64,000 bases of DNA from JADLGH01 sp964586675 (GTDB lineage Bacteria > Desulfobacterota_D > UBA1144 > Nemesobacterales > UBA2774). The stretch spans positions 22,001-86,000 of the forward strand of contig CAZPHQ010000011.1 of the NCBI GenBank assembly GCA_964586675.1, in the 5' to 3' direction. Each line of letters opens with the position of its first letter. Position 1 is the first letter of the stretch. Of the stretch, positions 61,680-64,000 are shown in pieces. The notes beneath the pieces were generated by a model, which made no database searches, was not told the origin of the DNA, and saw nothing but the letters and a program-made list of their open reading frames with translations. Both the position numbers and the translations under genes were made by a program.

Positions 61680-62609
61680 ATGCCAAGAGTAACAGTAATA
61701 ATACCGACATATAACCGCTCTGAGCTTCTCGTGAAAGCCGTATCGAGCGTTCTCGATCAGAGCTTCGGCGATTTTGAGCTCCTCGTAATAGACGACTGCT
61801 CCCCGGACGACACACGGTCAAAGATAGAGGGAATCGGAGACAGCCGCGTCGCCTATTTCAGAAATCCCGAGAACAAGGGCGTGTCCGGGTCGAGGAATTT
61901 CGGCATCGAAAGATCCCGCAGCGAGTTCATAGCGTTTCTCGACGACGACGACGAGTGGCTCCCCGGCAAGCTCGAAAAACAGGTAAAGGTTCTGGACGAG
62001 AGCCCTTCGAACGTAGGGCTGGTATATACAGGCACCCTGTCAGTGGATCTAACTACGGGTGAACTTATCGAAACCACCATACCCAGATACAAGGGCAATG
62101 TGCTGAACGATCTCGCATTCCTGAACTTCATACCGACTTCCTCCGTCCTGGCAAGAAGGGAATGTTTCACCAGAATCGGATTGTTCGATGAGAATCTTTC
62201 ATATGGAGAAGACTTCGATCTCTGGATAAGAATCTCGACCGAGTTCCTGATCGATTATATTCAGGATCCGCTCGTCATACATAAGGATCATCCCCAGACG
62301 ACGACTGCCAACTATAAAAAAGTGGCAGTCAATGTTAAACGCATACTCGATAAACATTCGGCGCTGTTCGTCTCGAATAAAAAAGGGCTCAGCAATTATC
62401 TGCTTATGATGGGGACGGCTTATTGCTTCGATGGCAATCAGAGTGAAGGGAGGAAGGCGATTATGAATGCGATAAAAGCCAGCCCATTCGACTTGAGGCT
62501 GTATTATAATCTGGCCCTTACCCTGATAGGGACGGGAATGTACAGGAATATAAAGAGGCTTAAATATAACCTGATGCAGACGGTTAAAAATTATATGGGC
62601 CGGAGCTGA
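61680..62609 (+). CDS. GT2-family glycosyltransferase
   Basis: A 309-aa GT-A enzyme with RVTVIIPTYNRSELLVKAVSSVLDQS, VIDDCSPDDT and DxD-type AFLDDDDEWLPGKL. The C-terminal 90 residues are predicted helical, with a TPR-like look (MMGTAYCFDGNQSEGRKAIMNAIKASPFDLRLYYNLALTL). GC content falls visibly in the second half (about 62200-62600), which may mark a recombination boundary. The 224-nt upstream gap holds no recognisable gene or clear promoter. Confidence 0.9.
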   Translation: MPRVTVIIPTYNRSELLVKAVSSVLDQSFGDFELLVIDDCSPDDTRSKIEGIGDSRVAYFRNPENKGVSGSRNFGIERSRSEFIAFLDDDDEWLPGKLEKQVKVLDESPSNVGLVYTGTLSVDLTTGELIETTIPRYKGNVLNDLAFLNFIPTSSVLARRECFTRIGLFDENLSYGEDFDLWIRISTEFLIDYIQDPLVIHKDHPQTTTANYKKVAVNVKRILDKHSALFVSNKKGLSNYLLMMGTAYCFDGNQSEGRKAIMNAIKASPFDLRLYYNLALTLIGTGMYRNIKRLKYNLMQTVKNYMGRS

Positions 62610-62670
62610 CGGCGCCGATAATCCCTAATCCACAAAATACCGGTAAATCGGGATTCGGAGACAAGATAAT

Positions 62671-63804
62671 ATGACGGTTCTTCAGGTACTCGCGATCCAT
62701 CCCTTCAAACACGGCAGTTTCGAGGACTATATAGCCTTCTTCGCCCGAAACATGAGCGAAAGAGGGCACACTGCCATCTTCATCTTCGGCAGCGAGCCCC
62801 ACCCCGTCGTCTTAGGTGCCTTAAATGCAGCCGGTTTCGAATATTTCGTTCAGGACGATCCCCCGGGCGCCCGGGGGTTCATTTCATTCCTGAGACGGCT
62901 GAGGCGGATAATAACGGAGAACAAAGTCGACATCATACAGGGTCAGTTCCTTCCTCACTCCCACTATGCCGCGATGGCCGGCTTTCTTACGGGGAAGCCC
63001 GCGTTCGTCACAATCCATTCGACGACGAATCAAAGCGGGCAATCCGTAAAACCGGCGACCGTAATCAAGAATCAAATCAGCGCCGCGCTGACCCGGAAAT
63101 TCTTCGCCGTCTCGGAGGCCGTAAAAAAAGACCTCGTCGACAACCTTCACATATCCGGAAAACATATAAGGGTCCTTCATAACGGAATAAACCTCGACAG
63201 ATACACCCCTGGTGAAACCTCCTTTTCCCTCCAGAGAGAGCTCGGCATCGGCGAAGACAGCAGAATTATCCTGACGATAGCCCAGGCACGGCCCGAAAAG
63301 GGTCTCGAGTATCTTATAAGGGCGGTGCCGGAAGTTCTGGACCGATACCCGAATACGCATTTCGCCTTATGCGGCGGCGGGCCCCTCCAGGACGACCTGA
63401 CCCGGCTCGCAGGATCGCTCGGCGCCGGCGGAAACGTTCACTTCCTCGGCGTCAGGAACGACGTCCCCATGCTGCTCAACGATTCCTACGCATCCGTGCT
63501 GCCCTCCCTGGCGGAGCCGCTCGGCAACGCGGTGCTCGAAGCCATGGCGATGAAAAAAGCCGTCGTGGGGACGAGGGTAGACGGGATACCCGAAATGGTG
63601 GAGCACGGCTCGACGGGATTCCTCGTTCCGCCCGGTGATCCGGCCGCCCTCGCTACATCTCTGATTGAGCTCCTGAAGGACCCGGGCCGGGCCGCGAAGA
63701 TGGGCGAAATGGGAAGGCTACGGGTCGAGGAGGAATTCGAGCTCAATACCAGGGTTCTCTCCGAAATCAAAATATACGAGGATTACCTCGCCGGGAACAG
63801 GTAG
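62671..63804 (+). CDS. GT4-family glycosyltransferase
   Basis: A 377-aa GT-B enzyme. The donor domain is well conserved: ILTIAQARPEKGLEYLIRAVPEVL, FALCGGGPLQDDL, LPSLAEPLGNAVLEAMAMKKAVVGTRVDGIPEMVEHGSTGFLVPPGD. Closest in pattern to PimA/WecG-like GT4 enzymes of O-antigen clusters. GGAGA before the ATG is the ribosome-binding site. It is the last gene in the window, and the locus may continue beyond 64000. Confidence 0.92.
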   Translation: MTVLQVLAIHPFKHGSFEDYIAFFARNMSERGHTAIFIFGSEPHPVVLGALNAAGFEYFVQDDPPGARGFISFLRRLRRIITENKVDIIQGQFLPHSHYAAMAGFLTGKPAFVTIHSTTNQSGQSVKPATVIKNQISAALTRKFFAVSEAVKKDLVDNLHISGKHIRVLHNGINLDRYTPGETSFSLQRELGIGEDSRIILTIAQARPEKGLEYLIRAVPEVLDRYPNTHFALCGGGPLQDDLTRLAGSLGAGGNVHFLGVRNDVPMLLNDSYASVLPSLAEPLGNAVLEAMAMKKAVVGTRVDGIPEMVEHGSTGFLVPPGDPAALATSLIELLKDPGRAAKMGEMGRLRVEEEFELNTRVLSEIKIYEDYLAGNR

Positions 63805-64000
63805 CCCCTCCCCCGCCGACGGAGAGCTCGGGAAAGCCCTGCCGCGGCTAAAATTAATCTTTAATATCCGCACCTGTTGCAGTATATTTACAGTTATATA
63901 TCGAGCGAGGACGCGGGTTCCGGCTCCACTTGAATCTGGTCATTTACGTTTTACTTCCAGTCAGACACCTGCCGTGAAAGCGCCCCTCACGAAGCCGCCC

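Noticed and set aside
1..64000. CRISPR arrays, insertion sequences or prophage
   Set aside because: No regularly spaced repeats, transposase, integrase or phage structural genes were seen on either strand.

Overview
The window is one contiguous piece of a Gram-negative bacterial chromosome, with an outer membrane (Lgt, Lnt, TolB, OprB-type porin, AsmA-like protein, Wza/Wzc, Wzm/Wzt). It is GC-rich but uses ATA (Ile) and AGG/AGA (Arg) codons freely. The order rpoN - hpf - ptsN - hprK - rapZ - Man-type EIIA is typical of deltaproteobacteria-like lineages (Desulfobacterota and relatives, possibly a candidate phylum such as Dadabacteria). That placement is inference only. No rRNA, tRNA, CRISPR array, transposase or phage gene was recognised.

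Layout. 1-4.4 kb: the sigma-54/nitrogen-PTS regulatory operon (rpoN is cut by the window edge), followed by a small unknown gene. 4.4-15.2 kb: mixed housekeeping genes (HAD phosphatase, alpha/beta hydrolase, DMT exporter, WG-repeat lipoprotein, Lon-like protease, glutamine amidotransferase, Mpo1-like protein, nucleotidyltransferase, SGNH hydrolase, aat, SelW-like protein, mscL). 15.3-24.7 kb: a giant AsmA-like protein, an MFS exporter divergent from a secreted dienelactone hydrolase across a perfect palindrome, an OprB porin, a lipoprotein carboxylesterase and an FmdB zinc ribbon. 24.8-31.5 kb: an electrophile/quinone-stress neighbourhood on the minus strand (SDR, flavin disulfide reductase, YfcG-like GST, MhqD-like hydrolase, MhqO-like dioxygenase, cupin, SnoaL-like protein), divergent from an HxlR/DUF24 regulator that keeps its N-terminal cysteine. 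Two copies of TACTCTNNGTATA lie in the divergent promoter region. 31.6-36.2 kb: 2OG-Fe(II) oxygenase plus Ada, ThpR, TolB and HNH. 36.3-41.4 kb: a 49-aa membrane protein, lgt and lnt, convergent with hisD-hisC. 41.5-43.4 kb: an SRPBCC protein and an unknown 433-aa protein.

43.4-63.8 kb is a surface-polysaccharide locus. It opens with two tandem consensus-like promoters carrying different palindromes, then a secreted FecR-like protein, Wza, Wzc tyrosine kinase, a TPR/carbohydrate-binding-like membrane protein and an O-antigen ligase/polymerase. A sugar-phosphate transferase on the opposite strand carries two tandem MshEN-like domains. After a 682-bp non-coding gap come the Wzm/Wzt ABC exporter, a methyltransferase, a glycosyltransferase fused to a degenerate copy of that methyltransferase, a polysaccharide deacetylase and five further glycosyltransferases. 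The locus thus combines Wza/Wzc-type export with ABC-type export, and no Wzx flippase is seen. The last 196 bases hold no recognisable gene.

The most novel-looking items are the MshEN-fused initiating sugar transferase, the GT2/pseudo-methyltransferase fusion beside its catalytic-type paralogue, the control region of the polysaccharide locus, the putative HxlR operators of the mhq-like cluster, and several genes whose -10 box lies only 6-10 nt from the start codon, suggesting leaderless transcripts.
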